DNA from: Buddleja alternifolia
Taxonomy: Eukaryota; Streptophyta; Magnoliopsida; Lamiales; Scrophulariaceae
Reading direction: 5' to 3'
Assembly: GCA_019426215.1 (NCBI GenBank)
Contig: CM033394.1
Location: 13,660,195 to 13,724,194, forward strand
Length of the DNA: 64,000 bases
Positions within the stretch are counted from its first letter, which is position 1; the number at the start of each line of letters is the position of its first letter. A program made the position numbers and the translations under genes. Shown piece by piece: positions 23,613 to 36,338 of this stretch. The notes beneath the pieces were generated by a model. The model was given only the letters and a program-made list of their open reading frames with translations, was not told the DNA's origin and made no database searches.

Positions 23613-26600
23613 ATGGATCGAAGTTGGATTTTAGGGGATCGTATGTTGGAACAGTATGAGAAAGGGGTGAAAAAGTTCATAAAGTTTGCGGTTGAGCATG
23701 CATCAGATCGAACTAGGATCACATGCCCGTGTTTACGTTGTTGTTTTGGAAAGAGAATTAGTCCACGTGAGTTGAAAGATCATTTGGTGTGTAATGGAAT
23801 TGATAAAAGCTAACATGTTGGACAAGACACGGTGAAAACAGTGTCACGTCAGATGATTTAGGTGGTACATCATATCCATCACAGGATTTCAACATGAATG
23901 ATTATGAGCCTGATCGTTTGGAGGAGATGACAAATGTCATTGAGGAGGATTTGCGAAATTGTCCTAAAATGTTTGACAATTTGACAAGTGATTCAAAGAC
24001 ACCACTGTATAGTGGTAGTAAATTCACAAGATTGAAAGCAGTCCTAAACCTATACACGTTAAAAGCCAACAATGGGTGGAGTGATAAGAGTTTCACAGAC
24101 TCACTTGGTCTATTAAAAGCATGATGACCAAGGATAATGTGTTACCTAATCGTACTTATGAGGCTAAATGGATGTTAACCTCAATTGGCATGGGATATGA
24201 GAGGATACATGCCTGTTTCAATGATTGCATATTGTTTAGAACTGACTATGCATCATTGAAGGCCTGTCCGGAATGTGGCGCCTCACGGTATAAGAAGAAT
24301 GGATCTGCTCCTGTCAAAACCATGTGGTATTTGCCCATAATACCACGATTTAAACGCATGTACAATAGTAAAGAGTTAGCCATGGACTTGACATGGCATG
24401 CTGATAGAAGGCTTGAAGAAAGAATTGAAGATGACAAGATTCGACACCCCTCAGATTCTCCTCAATGGAAAAAGATTGATGATGATTTCCCTGAATTTGG
24501 TGAAAAATTAAGAAACCTAAGCCTTGTATTGGCTACAGATGGTATGAACCCTCATGGTTTGCAAAGTAGCTCACATAGTACATGGCCGGTGATTTTGATG
24601 ATCTACAACCTTCCCCCATCGCGATGCATGAAGCGAGAGCATATAATGATGCCTATACTCATTTTTGGGCCGAAACAACCTGGAAATGATATAGATGTCT
24701 ACTTGGCTCCTTTAATTGAGGATTTGAAAGTGGTATGGGAGACCGGTGTTCAAGTATATGACGGGTTCAGAGAAGAAAATTTCAATCTCAGAGTCATATT
24801 ATTTGGAACAATCAATGATTTTTCGGCAAGAGCAAACCTCGAGGGATATGGTGTACATGGCCTATATGTGTCAAGAGTACAGATCAATATCGATTGACAC
24901 ACTCTCAGAAATATGCATTCCAAGGGCATCGAAGATGGCTAAATCGGAACCATCGATATCGTCGGTGGAAGAAAGCTTTCAATGGGAATATAGAAGAAGG
25001 CCGAGCTCCTAAGTGCTTGACTGGTGAAGAAGTATTTGAGAATGTAAAAGACTTGGAGGTCAAATTTGGAAAGACTTTTGCAGGTGGCCTTTCAAACACT
25101 GGGTGGAAAAAATGGTCAATTTTCTTTGAGTTGCCATATTGGACATCTTTACATGTTAGACATTTTCTTGATATTATGCATATTGAGAAAAATGTATTTG
25201 ATAGTGTCATTGGTACACTTCTAAATGTGTCCGGAAAGACAAAAGATGGCGTAAAGGCAAGGTTAGGCTTGGTTGAAATGAAGATAAGAGGAAAATTGGC
25301 ACTAACAAATAAGGGGAAACGTACTTGTTTGCCTCCAGCAGCTCACACTCTATCCAGGAAAGAAAAAATTGCATTATGTGAGTTTCTTAATGGAGTGAAA
25401 GTTCCAGAAGGGTATTCTTCAAACATTAGCAGTCTTGTATCAATGAAGGACTTGAAGCTAAAGCACATGAAGACTCACGATTGTCATGTAATCATGGATC
25501 ATTTGCTACCAATTGCTATACGGTCCATTTTGCCAAAAAGGTGAGAGACACGATAACTAGATTGTGTTTCTTCTTCAAAGCAATGTGGAGCAAGGTGTTT
25601 GATCCTGAGCAATTTTCTGCACTTCAGAAACAAATTGTCATCACTTTGTACGAGCTTGAGATGTATTTTTCACCTGCTTTTTTTGGTATAATGACTCACC
25701 TACCTATTCACTTTTAGAGAGACACAACTATGTGGACCGGCTTTTATGAGATCTATGTATCCAGTTGAGCGTTATATGAAGGTATTGAAAGGCTACGTGA
25801 AAAATCGTAGTCGACCGGAAGGTTGCATTGTTGAACGGTACATAGTTGATGAAGCCATTACATTTTGCACAGAGTATCTAGCAGATTTTAATGTTGCAGT
25901 GCTTCCAAAGTCTCATGTTGTGGGAGGGGAAACAGAAGGAAAAAGCGTAATTGGAAAGCAATTATTTAGTATTCCTATTACACAAAGGGAGCAGGCACAC
26001 CTATATGTGCTCCACAACACCGATGAGGTTGACCCATATGTTCAAGAGCATTAGAACCAACTTAGGAGATTCAATCCAATTAAAAATGAGAGCTGGATTT
26101 CCAGAGAGCATAACAAGAGTTTCATCGATTGGTTCCGAAAGCATATTGAAGAGAAACAGAAAGAGAATCCACTGAAACTTCTTTCAGTTTCAGATAAATT
26201 GACACGACTGTCGATGGGTCTGGACAAACTAGTATTTTGTTATTCAGGTTATCATATAAATGGTTGCACATTCTATACAAAAGACCAAGATGAACGAAGT
26301 ACAATGCAGAATAGTGGTGTGAGTCTTGTAGCTCAAGCAATGCATATCTCAAGTGCGAAAGATAATAACCCTATCTATGCCGATTTATCATATTATGGGG
26401 TGATTGAACGTATATGGGAGCTTGATTATAGTTGGTTTCGGGTGCCTGTATTTGGGTGTAGATGGGTTGACAATAAAAATGGTGTCGATAATAGTGAAAT
26501 AGGCTTCACTCGAGTAGACCTTGAAATGGTGGGATACAAAGATGAACCTTTCATTTTGGCATCACAAGCTAAGCAAGTGTTTTTTGTCACCGATCCTATT

Positions 26601-26882
26601 GATAAGAGGTGGTCCATTGTTTTATCGGCAAACAAAAATACTTGTATTGATGATGATTATGAAGAAAGTGAATATGATGGAGAAAATCCTATCTCATTAG
26701 GTGATTTACAATCAATTGATAGTGACGATGACTTGGATATAAGTAATGATGAATTGTATATGCGACAAGATCACCAAGAGGGGATATGGATTAATTCATC
26801 AGTTTGTCGGCGTACTAAAAAAAATGGTCGTACCGATGGGAAGCAAAAGACTGCTAAGCTAACGACAAAAAGAAAACAATGA
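23613..26882 (+). pseudogene. TNP2-type CACTA transposase, disrupted
   Basis: Fragments in several frames match the plant TNP2 layout. First comes an N-terminal transposase-associated domain (MDRSWILGDRM..., cysteine-rich CPCLRCC, HLVCNGIDKS; 23613-23811). Then the Transposase_21 core follows (VLPNRTYEAK, CPECGASRYKKNG, LVLATDGMNPHG, FNLRVILFGTINDF, FFELPYW, DIMHIEKNVFDS). After that comes a DUF4218-like part (MYPVERYMKVLKGYVKNR, RPEGCIVERY) and a DUF4216-like C-terminus (VFGCRWVD, FILASQAKQVFFV). By family it cuts and joins the element ends in the nucleus. Breaks seen: frame changes near 23812, 24118, 24870-24910 (where a zinc-finger-like part also seems lost), 25540 and 25720, and a TAG at 26052-26054. 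From 25746 to 26882 the frame is otherwise continuous. The number of breaks makes introns an unlikely explanation. Confidence 0.88.
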
Positions 26883-26957
26883 AAGGTATTTGAACTTATT
26901 TCATAATTGTATGATAGACTTATTTTTTGATCAATATTTATACTTAGTTGCTAGAAA

Positions 26958-27250
26958 ATTTATATTCTTGAGATTTACCTATTTTTGTGGAAAATTTAAG
27001 GGAAATAGGGGTTTGACTGAATTTAAGGTTAATTTGGGTTAGCCGGGGGTTAATTACGTTTAATTGGGGATTAAACTTTGTTTATTTTGTGGTTTAGGGT
27101 ACATTGATCCAACTGGTGATCTATATTTATACTTAGTTGTTGAAAATATGATGCTTTATTTGTAGTTTTATGTGATTTATGTGATCCAATTGGTGATCAA
27201 TATTTATAAAATGATGCTTTATTTGTAGTTTTTTCTAGAATAATGAGAAT
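26958..27250 (+). repeat. Duplicated leader segment, copy 2 (upstream of TNP1/Ulp1 gene)
   Basis: Second copy of the segment at 23136-23420, starting ATATTCTTGAGATTTACCTA. It also carries GTGGTTTAGGGTACATTGAT. Its end (TTTTTTCTAGAATAATGA) also appears near 23510-23527 ahead of the TNP2 start, so the similarity extends in blocks over nearly 400 bp. Confidence 0.75.
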
Positions 27251-27358
27251 GAACCTAACTTCTGTATTTATTACTTCTATTTTAAAATTATTATTGCCAA
27301 ATGAATCTGCCAAACTTATATGAATCTAACTTCTGTATTTTTTGGCTTTTGTAGGTCG

Positions 27359-30300
27359 ATGGCTTCAGATCCTACTGATAATTTTCCTTCAGATGATGTA
27401 CATGGATCAGATAGCTGTCATGAAAAGGAGATACGGAGAGGTGTCACGACTATGAAAAAAGTTATCAATGCCAGGAGTCAAGGTATAACGCTACCTGTCG
27501 GCTGGAATGACAGAGGCCAAGCAGTTGACCCAAACAAATCAATATTTGTTGGTTATATGGGAGTCTTGGCTCGACAGAAGGTGCCGATTACTATGAGTGA
27601 TTGGCGAAATGTTCCTTCACCAATAAAAATAAATATTTCGGATGAAACAAAGGTAGTTTGGATATTATCATATTTCTAAGTGTTAATGTATTTTTTGTTG
27701 ATTTAATTTTCTCTAAATTATAATTTCATATATACTTTGTTCTTTGTTTTTTGTAGATGGCATTTGATATTGAAGAAAGTAGACAAAAGTACGTACTAGC
27801 AGAAGCTGGGAAGATAGAACGTAATTTCAGGAGCTACTTGAGTAGAGTGTGGGTTCGAGATGATGATGGAAACATTAATTACAACCCACCCTCACAATAT
27901 GAGATACTCAAGCCGATTGGAAGGCATTTGTAGATCTTCGCCTAAGTGAAGAGTTTCAGGTCGCTAGTCATTTTAATTTTCGGTTTCCTTTGTTGGTTAT
28001 TGCGTTTATATTTAACTAATAATTTGATAATGTAATAAACAGAAACTAAGTAGGAAAAATCAGGAAAGAGCAAAGGAACCTGAATATCCTTACCGGAGTG
28101 GACGTCTTGGACATGCTCTTGTGGAGCAAATTGAGGTAATAGTTCATTTAGCAGTGAATCCTTACAATTTTTTTAATAAAAATTCCTTGTTAATAAATAT
28201 ATATTTTTTAATCAAAATATAGATGAATAGAAGAAGGGATGCGGGATCCGATTGCACAGAGGTGACACGAGCACTCGTGTGGAGGATTGCGCGTTCCGAT
28301 AAAACAAATCAAATTGATAACGACAATGTTAGAAGAGTAGTGAATGAAATGGTGAGTTATTTGCAATTTTAGCTCTATAATGTGTTGTATGTTTGTTTTG
28401 AAATACTATTGAAAAAACAAAGTTCACTAATTTTTTTTTATGTTTTAAATGTATTATTACAGGAGAGCATTTCACTAGAGAGTACTAGCTATTGTGGAAA
28501 TGAGAAGAGTCAAGATGACCTATTGGCTAAAGCTCTTAAAAAGAAGGAGCATTTGGGTCGCGTTAGGGGTGTTGGCTTTGGGGTCTCACAAAGAGACTAC
28601 TTTTCGGATCTAAAGCTTGCTAAAGAAATGGAGATGGAAAGCTTGAGAAACATGGTGAAAAACTTCTCCGAAACTATGGTTGCCATGCAACGCTGGATTG
28701 ATGTTTTAGAAGCGCCTAACTCGCATCAGCCACATGAAGATGAGGTGATTTCTTTGAAAGATAGCTGCCTAGAACCAGTTAAGATGCATCCTGAGGTAAT
28801 GATTTGAACTTGTTTATTGATCATGTAACTTGCAACTCGCTATTTCTGTAAATCACACAAAACTTTGGGTTTGGCCTAATGTTGTATATATATGTGTGTG
28901 TGTGTGTAGGTTATCGCTCCATGTCAATTGACACTTTCATCACCGTCATGTCGTGTGGTGGTTAAAGGACAGATGTACAATCGACTGGAGAGTGATGGAA
29001 TACTTCACAGCCGTCCACTACCCACCAACCATGTGAAAGTGCGCATTGACACTGCAGTTGAGGCGAATACACCCCTACCCGTCCCTCTCAATGATGAAAT
29101 GCTCACCATTTCTAGTGCTCTGGGTACCTGTGTTGCTTAGCCAGTGAGTCTTGTCATTGTCACTGATGCACCGGTATGTAATTAATAGCTAGTCATTAAT
29201 AAATTATAATAATTGTTTAAGGTTACTAAATATACTTTGGTGTGTAACATTCATGTTTTATTTTCTTTGCTTAAACAGTCTTGGACCATCCAAATCATCT
29301 GGAAACCAGAAATCAGGGACGTCGAAGCAGTCAGCTGTCAAAGCAAAACCTCCAGTGGCCAAGCCTGCCCGTGAAGGTGACATATGTGCAGACCTTGTAC
29401 TAGATGGACTCCCTAATGACCTTTTATTTCTGGGAAAGTACACGAAGATGATGTCTATTAATGCCCATATCACTATAGACATTGAGGAAAGCATTATGAA
29501 TCTTGCATTCCCAGAGTATATTGGGAAGGAGGAGATATGTCACCTTCTGCTTCAAAAAGAGATAGGAGCCTCTCTCATTACAGCGTACATGAAGTAAGTT
29601 TTTGAATTATTTTATTGCATCTGAACTATGATTATTTTCATTACTCGAAATTCATTTTTTATGCTCAATTTAAGTGTTTGTGGGTTAAGTACGTAATCCC
29701 CGAAGGGAAAGAATCAAGTTTCGGGTTCCTTAGCCACATTATTTGCGGGAACAGGCAAGCGTACTGAACAAGTGTAGTACATAGCAGGTGCTATGATACA
29801 GAGTGCACAAACGAATAATTTATTTCTTGCACCTTACAACACCGGGTGAGCTACTAAAGACTCAACTTTAATTTGTAAAACTATTTACACAAAATAAATT
29901 TGGAACTTATCTTTTGAATGTTTTTTAGGGGACATTGGTTGTTGCTTGCAATTGATCCATTTCAAGAGGTCGTTTACTACCTGGATTCTTTGCATGATGA
30001 GCCGGATTACCGAGATGGGATGAAACAAAAAATCAATCAGTAAGTTTTTCATTCAATCAATTTATCCATTATATTTAATACTTTTTTAAAGTGTATATTT
30101 ATTTCACATAATTGCTTGTTTTTTATATATTTCCTTATTTTTTATATTTTTTTATAGGGCTGTGCACATATTTCGTGCAAATTCCAACAACCATTCCAAG
30201 AAATCCAAAAACAAGGTCTGTCACTGGATTAAAATAAAGGTTAGCGTTTTTTAGTTTCAAGAGATTATATATTCGTATAGAAGTTAATGTTCTAATACAA

Positions 30301-30404
30301 CGTAACTTTAATTACTTTTGTAGTGCCCCCGACAGACAAACGAGGTGGATTGTGGATTCATGAAAGAGGTTATTAGCCACGGACAATCTATAATCCCAAC
30401 AGCG
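27359..30404 (+). pseudogene. TNP1-type (Transposase_24) protein with C-terminal Ulp1-like C48 protease, disrupted
   Basis: About ten exons with GT/AG edges can be followed. Exon 1 (27359 to about 27652, RRGVTTMKKVINARSQGI, LPVGWNDRGQAVD) and the next exons (EAGKIERNFRSYLSRVWV, WKAFVDLRLSEEFQ, YPYRSGRLGHALVEQIE) match the Transposase_24 family of En/Spm second proteins. A coiled-coil-like part follows (28464-28795). The last exons encode a Ulp1/SENP-like cysteine protease core: GHWLLLAIDPF (catalytic His), YYLDSLHDEP (Asp), and CPRQTNEVDCGF (Gln and Cys), ending near 30404. The family cleaves SUMO-like proteins; its use in CACTA biology is unclear. Breaks: a frame change near 27905, a TAG in place of a likely Trp at 29138-29140, and stops in the segment 29672-29870. 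The protease catalytic residues themselves are preserved. Confidence 0.8.
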
Positions 30405-30586
30405 GTATGCATAATTCTAATATATACTTAATTTCTATCTCTTTTGAATTTATTAAACCTTTGGTAGGTAATTGAAACGTCATTTGAGTTTGCAATTAAT
30501 CTCTCTATATATATTGCAATACTTTCACGATTCTCAATCCTTCTATACTTAAGAGCAAATTGATGAAGTACGCTGCGATAATAGGG

Positions 30587-30690
30587 TACGCTATTACAAC
30601 AGTTCCATTTGAACCGCTGTAATAGACCTAATGCCTATTACAGTGGTTAGAACCGCTGTAATAGGTCCAGAAAAACCGCTGTAATAGGCT
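30587..30690. repeat. CACTA right subterminal repeats
   Basis: Alternating CTATTACAACAGTTCC, GAACCGCTGTAATAG, CTATTACAGTGGTT, GAACCGCTGTAATAGG and AACCGCTGTAATAGG mirror the left end. The right end matches the consensus better than the left. Confidence 0.8.
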
Positions 30691-30707
30691 TTTTTGTAGT
30701 AGTGTAC

Positions 30708-31310
30708 TTCTAATCGTTTGTGCAATATAGTTATGCTTAACTTAGTTGAAGATAATGGGGCCTTTTGTAATTCTACCATGCAACTTGCGCTTAATACCAA
30801 AAGATACTTTAAACCGCGCACCAGATGAACTTAATGATGTGAAGACTGAATATAATTGTGAACTTATAAAGTATCTTACGTATTGACACCTTATTTATTG
30901 TTGTGAGATTAGTATTTGGGACACAATTTGTTTTTAATTAAATGTTTTTTGGGGGATGCACACACTGGTTCCTCATTATAGTGGTGTCACCCAATTATTC
31001 TACAATACCATCCTTTGCGTTTAGAACTTGGTGCATACACCATACTACATTTTAATGCACTACAAACAGTATTTATTATGGTGGTTAGGCCAATTCTGAT
31101 GTCAAAGGTTAGAGGAAGTTAGATAAGTTAATTAAGGTTAGTTTACGCGTCCAATAGTTGTTTCAGTTGAAATGTAATTCTCGTTATAATTATAAGCAAT
31201 GAAAATGCAGGTACATTGTAGCCAAGAAAACGAGGTTTTTTAAGACAGAAAGGATAAGGAAATCTTCAGTATGATCATCGTTTCTTTGAATCCTGATTGT
31301 TCTTCTTCCT
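30708..31310. other. Intergenic, nothing recognisable
   Basis: A/T-rich DNA beyond the CACTA target duplication. No coding or repeat signal is convincing. Confidence 0.4.
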
Positions 31311-31319
31311 TGCTTCAAG

Positions 31320-32300
31320 TTCTTGTCTCATTCCCTCAAGACGTCTTCTATTCTACTCTTAATCTATAGTAGCAGTTATACCATTCTCAATCCTTAGCAT
31401 TAATGCACGATCCTTATAAACAGGATCTTTCATCCAACAATCTCCTTGAACTTTGGTATACTCTTTAAGCTTGTCCTATCAAGTGTTTAGAGGGCAACCA
31501 AGATGCCTCAGAACACATCTGAACGCTTCGTGGAATGGAGTGAGATATGTCTCCCTTTGATCAAGCCAAGTTAGAAGAGGATCTTCATATAATATATTGA
31601 AGTTGTTGAGAACTTCTTGAGACGGAATAAGAATGCCTCTATGCTGCTGGACAAGGGGATACACAAAGGGATGTGTGATTGAAATCTTTTGGCGCTACAG
31701 AAGCTGTTAGCCAGATAGGATATCTTGAAACCCTTTGAGGCGTCAAAGGCATTTGTTTAACATTTGCTCAAGGAGGATAAGGGATTCTTGTATGTTTGAT
31801 TGCTCTTGGTAGTGAACTTGAACTGCCACCACCTATTTCACTCCCATTTTCACCAGCAACATATTTCTCAACCAAAGTGGCTAATTGTGAAGCAATCTGG
31901 TTTTTGGTCGCTTGTATATTGTCAAGTTGCTAGCCCACATTCTGAATCTTGTCAGCGATATTTTCAGTCAAGAAATCTATGATCTCGATGAAGGATTTTA
32001 TTGACATAGCCATTAAAAACTGCATTTCGCATAAGATCTTTTACCTTTCCATACAGTTTCTACACCATGGAAGTCAGTGCTTCATTTGTCTAAACCATAT
32101 TTTCTGCAATAGACTTGGAATCCTCCATGAAGATTTTAAGTACAGAAGCTTTTACTTCAGGAAACATTGAAGGTTGTGGCCCAGAAGTATCCTCATCTTT
32201 TGATTCCATGAAAGTAGTATCAGGTGCAATCTGAGAAGACTCTGGTGCCCTTAATGGTTCTACGGCTTCATTTCTGGATTCTAAGTTACCGAATACAGTG
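31320..32300 (-). pseudogene. Decayed coding sequence of unknown family
   Basis: Minus-strand pieces look protein-coding in composition but are interrupted by many stops and frame changes. The clearest is a 61-codon piece (31479-31664) reading YPLVQQHRGILIPSQEVLNN, then a stretch ending EAFRCVLRHLGCPL. Upstream pieces (about 31700-32240) are hydrophilic, with PQPSMFPEVKASVLKIF and similar. The layout resembles an internal part of a retroelement polyprotein, but no polymerase, integrase or protease motif is visible. I cannot assign the family, and no LTRs flank it. Confidence 0.35.
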
Positions 32301-32929
32301 CCTTATAAACCACCCAATAGAAAGTCCAAGCGCCATAAAATCAAAAGATATCGGTTAAAACATACGTGGGCCGGATTGCCCCTAAGTGTAATTATGGAAA
32401 TGCACCAAGAAATAATCGAATAATTAATGCACCGAATTAAATGACGTGCCTATTCATGTTAGTCTCTGTAATGACCTTTCGATTAAATGGCACCCGAATC
32501 GGTAAACTCTAAAGCGGTACAGAATTGATTAGCTACTAGACGTAATTATTGGTATTCTGGAATACATTTTACAAAAGATTTACACAGTCAACAGATGCTT
32601 GTATTAAAATTTTAAACATGAATTAATAGAAAAAGAATAACAATAACTAAATTCAAATTGTTTTCTATACTATTTCTAAACGATAGTTTTACCCCTCCCC
32701 ATCACTTTTTTTAAAATATTTTTTGGACATGTTTAATCTGATACCTCCCTCTTATTTCTAAAAATATATACAAAATATTCTCAACTTTTATTAGACTGTG
32801 TTTGTCCCCAGTCTATATCGTAAACTTTTATGTTATATGATGCATGTTAAATCTCGTTCATATCATATGACACGTTAAAGATACATCCATTATAATAATA
32901 GTTAAATATGACAGATGGACTTAAGATTA
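32301..32929. other. Intergenic, nothing recognisable
   Basis: A/T-rich DNA with no open frame or repeat worth noting. Base composition changes to A/C-rich at about 32930. Confidence 0.4.
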
Positions 32930-35900
32930 TAAGCACACGAAGTGGCACATAAAAGACATGCAATAGCTACATCTAAGCACACCTCGCACAAGTTCCCAGA
33001 TGATTGATAATATGTGATTGTTTGTTTCATCGATTAGCCCAACCGTCGTGCAGTTTAATATAAATAGAAGGATTATAGAAGAACTAACGCCAGCGCCGAA
33101 AGAGTCACAGTAACTCCATGGGTCATACCCACGACGCAGATCCCCGAGCATGGACAATCACACAACGCCTCCATCAGAAGAAGATGTATCACTTAATTTT
33201 GAAAATACCAAGCACAATATTGTACATGTAATCACAAGTGCCAGTTATCACGAGTGGGTTATTTCGCATGTATATAAAAGGTCATATACTTGAAGCAAAC
33301 GGTGCACTTGATAATTTTTGCACCTATTTATTTTACGTGTATCTTACCTAAACATTTATTGTCTTGCAGAACAACTTAATGCACACAACTATGAGGAAGA
33401 CCAATCAGACCAAAAAGTTGTCAATGTCACCCCAGAAAAAAAACAAAAACAAAAAGAGAACGGGATTCCAAGAACCCACAAGTGCAATACATGACTCAGA
33501 ATGCCCCATCCACAATTTATGATCTCCGACCAAGCGAACAATAGAAAAAGAAGTTTCTCAGACCACCTTTGACAATTCATATCCAGCGATAGTGACCATT
33601 TTGTTTCCGAGACCTACCAGGATGGAATGCCTGGATATGAGATCCTATTAAAAAGATACTAATGAAGTTGACCATCATCATCCAAGCATCAAAGAAAATA
33701 AAAGATAACACAGAGGAACTCAAAAACAACACGGCGCGAGGTAGGAAAGAGCTTCTATACAAAATAATAGAACCATTAGTTCTGCCACCAACAACATCAA
33801 TAGACAAGCATCGCCGGCCGAACTTGAAATTGAACGCCGTATTGCCGACCACTAGAGACGGGTAAGTGACCGCATAAACAATCAAAATTCCAATATTAGA
33901 CGCCTATCACTGGAGCTCAAAAAAATCGCAAGAGATCTAAACACCATTCGGATGAATAATAATAAGAGTAAATAAACTTGCCGGTAGAGATTTTCCAAAC
34001 GAAAAAAACTCAGATAAATTAAATATCAAGTGCCTTTATTAGTTTTTCATCGCACTTCTAATTATACATTTCTCTATTGATGCACACCTTTTCAAAGGAT
34101 TTCGCCTTCTAGCTTTTTAAATCATAGATGCGATTTAATTTGCAAAAGACGATCATTTTAAAAATTTTAATACAGAAAGCCTTCACACCTAAGAGTATCC
34201 TAATAATGCCATTTTCATATTCAAAATCAGTGTTTCACCTGTTACCCGACTTAAAACAACTTAAAAAAATAAATTACATATCAACAGAAAAGCCCTTTGG
34301 AGCCTGAGATCGTTAAAAGATGTCTGTCGCAAATCAAACCAATCACAGCTAGACCAGTCGTGGAATCTAAGCATGCTGATCAGACCAAACAGAATGCATG
34401 GTTTACGTGGCCCAAGGATGCATAAAGCTAACAAATACAAAAATAAGCACCTATTAGCACACCATCCAAATCACAAATCCAAATGCAACCTAAAAAATTT
34501 AGTCAACGCAATCAATCAATTAAAATATTAATATGGGCACAATCTGTTTATGTACTCAGCATAACAAAATATGCAGATGCTACCAACACCCCAAATGAAG
34601 GAGCCAACCCCTCCTCCCACCCATAAAAAAAGGACAAAAAAAAGGGGAAAAAGAGCCAAACACACTCAAACTAATTAAAGAGGTAGTCGATGTAGCAGTA
34701 ACTGGGACATGGATGTATTTAACATGCAGGACAATTAACGCTCAGTTCAATTAGATCCAACCACACCATCAGCATTCGCACCTTCGCAGTTGTTGCGTGA
34801 TTCTTCCGGTGGGGATCTTGTTGCGTCGAGCTCCTCCTTAATTTGTCACAGGAAACCATACATCGGGCAGGTACAGAGAGTCAACAAAGCCGGTGTTGAA
34901 GTTAGCGTATCTGTCAGTAGCTCTTTAAGAATCTTCGAAACTTTTCCACGTAGGCCAACAAAACAATACGAATCCACTGACAACGCCGAGTGCCTGACTT
35001 CGCGTAAGTGAGACCTGGAAGGGTTTTTGTTTTTAAAAGAGCTCATAATTTGACCGTCGTGTCATCAACATAAGCTATGTGAACAAAAAAAAAGTATAAC
35101 TGAAGCCTAGAGTATAAGAACATCACTAAGAAAAACAACCTGCAAGCATCGAATGTGGAGGGATTAACATCAAAAGACCTATGAGTTCTATTGAGCCCCC
35201 TTGGCAGGTAAGAACTGGGCGACAATGTTAGCACAAATATCAGCTATTTAAAACCCTAATACCGAACATGAGCATATACGCGATCCACAATTAATATGAT
35301 AAACAAAAACATTACCTACTGGAGGGAGGCAGATCTGAATGCTTTCTTATTGCAAGCATCACAATTAAAAACTTTGTATAAACACAGATGCAGGCATCAC
35401 CCAATAAAAGACTACTGTAGAAACCGAGGTCGTTAATATCTTCGACAAGCTTATCGAAAAAATGAGATACCTCCGATGTCAACATCCTTCTGTAGTAGCA
35501 CGGCTCGGATTGGCGGAGCTGGTTATCGCCAGTTGGCTTGGCTCTATACGTCGCCACCTAGACATTTTCGTCAGGTCGGCGCTATGTATCAATGAATATG
35601 AAAGGGTTCTTCTTTGACAACGGGTCAAAAAGGAGATCTCATCTAATCTGCAAGTATGCAGTGCGAAATAGGCAACTGCGGCACAACCATAAGACGAACA
35701 TTCTTTAGGATAGGATGTCATCTAGACCAAGCGTGGCATTGCAGTTGTCTGTGAAACATGTATGTTAAGGAATCATTTAACAAATCCTATCAATGAAACA
35801 ACATGACACCATACAAATAGACAGACACAAACAGAGAGGCCATAGTGCGTGCAGAGGGATATAACATGGAATGGAGATGAAGCTATTAATAGTTTATAAT

Positions 35901-36175
35901 CAAATAGAACTATACCTCGGGCAAAGCATACAAGCACAACGTTTCAACAGAATAATAGTATAATCGGTGGGTGACATGACTTGCCTAGGACTCACTATAT
36001 AAGCACAAGGTACAAGGCCATAATAGGCATCAACTAAATTGACAGATCACAAACTTTCAAATGACACATATAAAGACGCAGCCAACAACCAAGCAAGTAG
36101 GGACGTGTGGCAAAAAAAAAAAAAAAAAAAACAATTCCAAACACGCCTAATTAGAAAAATGGAAAATAATGGAAA

Positions 36176-36338
36176 ATGCTATATACCACCATTTTTATAC
36201 CACCGATTTTTCACCGTCCCTTGATTTAGAGGGTATGAATGTATTAAATCCATTAAAATCAATTAATTGCAAGTGATTTCGCACCAAAACTAGGGGAGGT
36301 GAAGAATCAGTGGTACATAAAAAGTGGTATATAGCATT
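36176..36338. mobile_element. Fold-back MITE (about 163 bp)
   Basis: The left arm is ATGCTATATACCACCATTTT and the right arm, on the minus strand, is ATGCTATATACCACTTTTTA. Both continue into TACCAC, GATT and TTCACC, so the arms pair for about 45 bp. No clear target duplication could be read, so its superfamily is not given. Confidence 0.65.

Larger units (their letters stand above)
22263..30704 (+). mobile_element. CACTA (En/Spm) DNA transposon, 8442 bp, both ends present
   Basis: The right terminus on the minus strand reads CACTACTACAAAAAAGCCTA. The left terminus reads CACAACTACAAAAATACATT, with one T-to-A change in the CACTA motif. The 3-bp target duplication TAC is present on both sides (22260-22262 and 30705-30707). 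Both subterminal regions carry inverted and direct copies of TATTACAGCGGTT. Between them lie two plus-strand genes, a TNP2-type transposase and a TNP1/Ulp1-type protein, both disrupted. The ends and subterminal sites look usable by a transposase supplied from elsewhere, but this copy cannot make its own. Confidence 0.93.
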
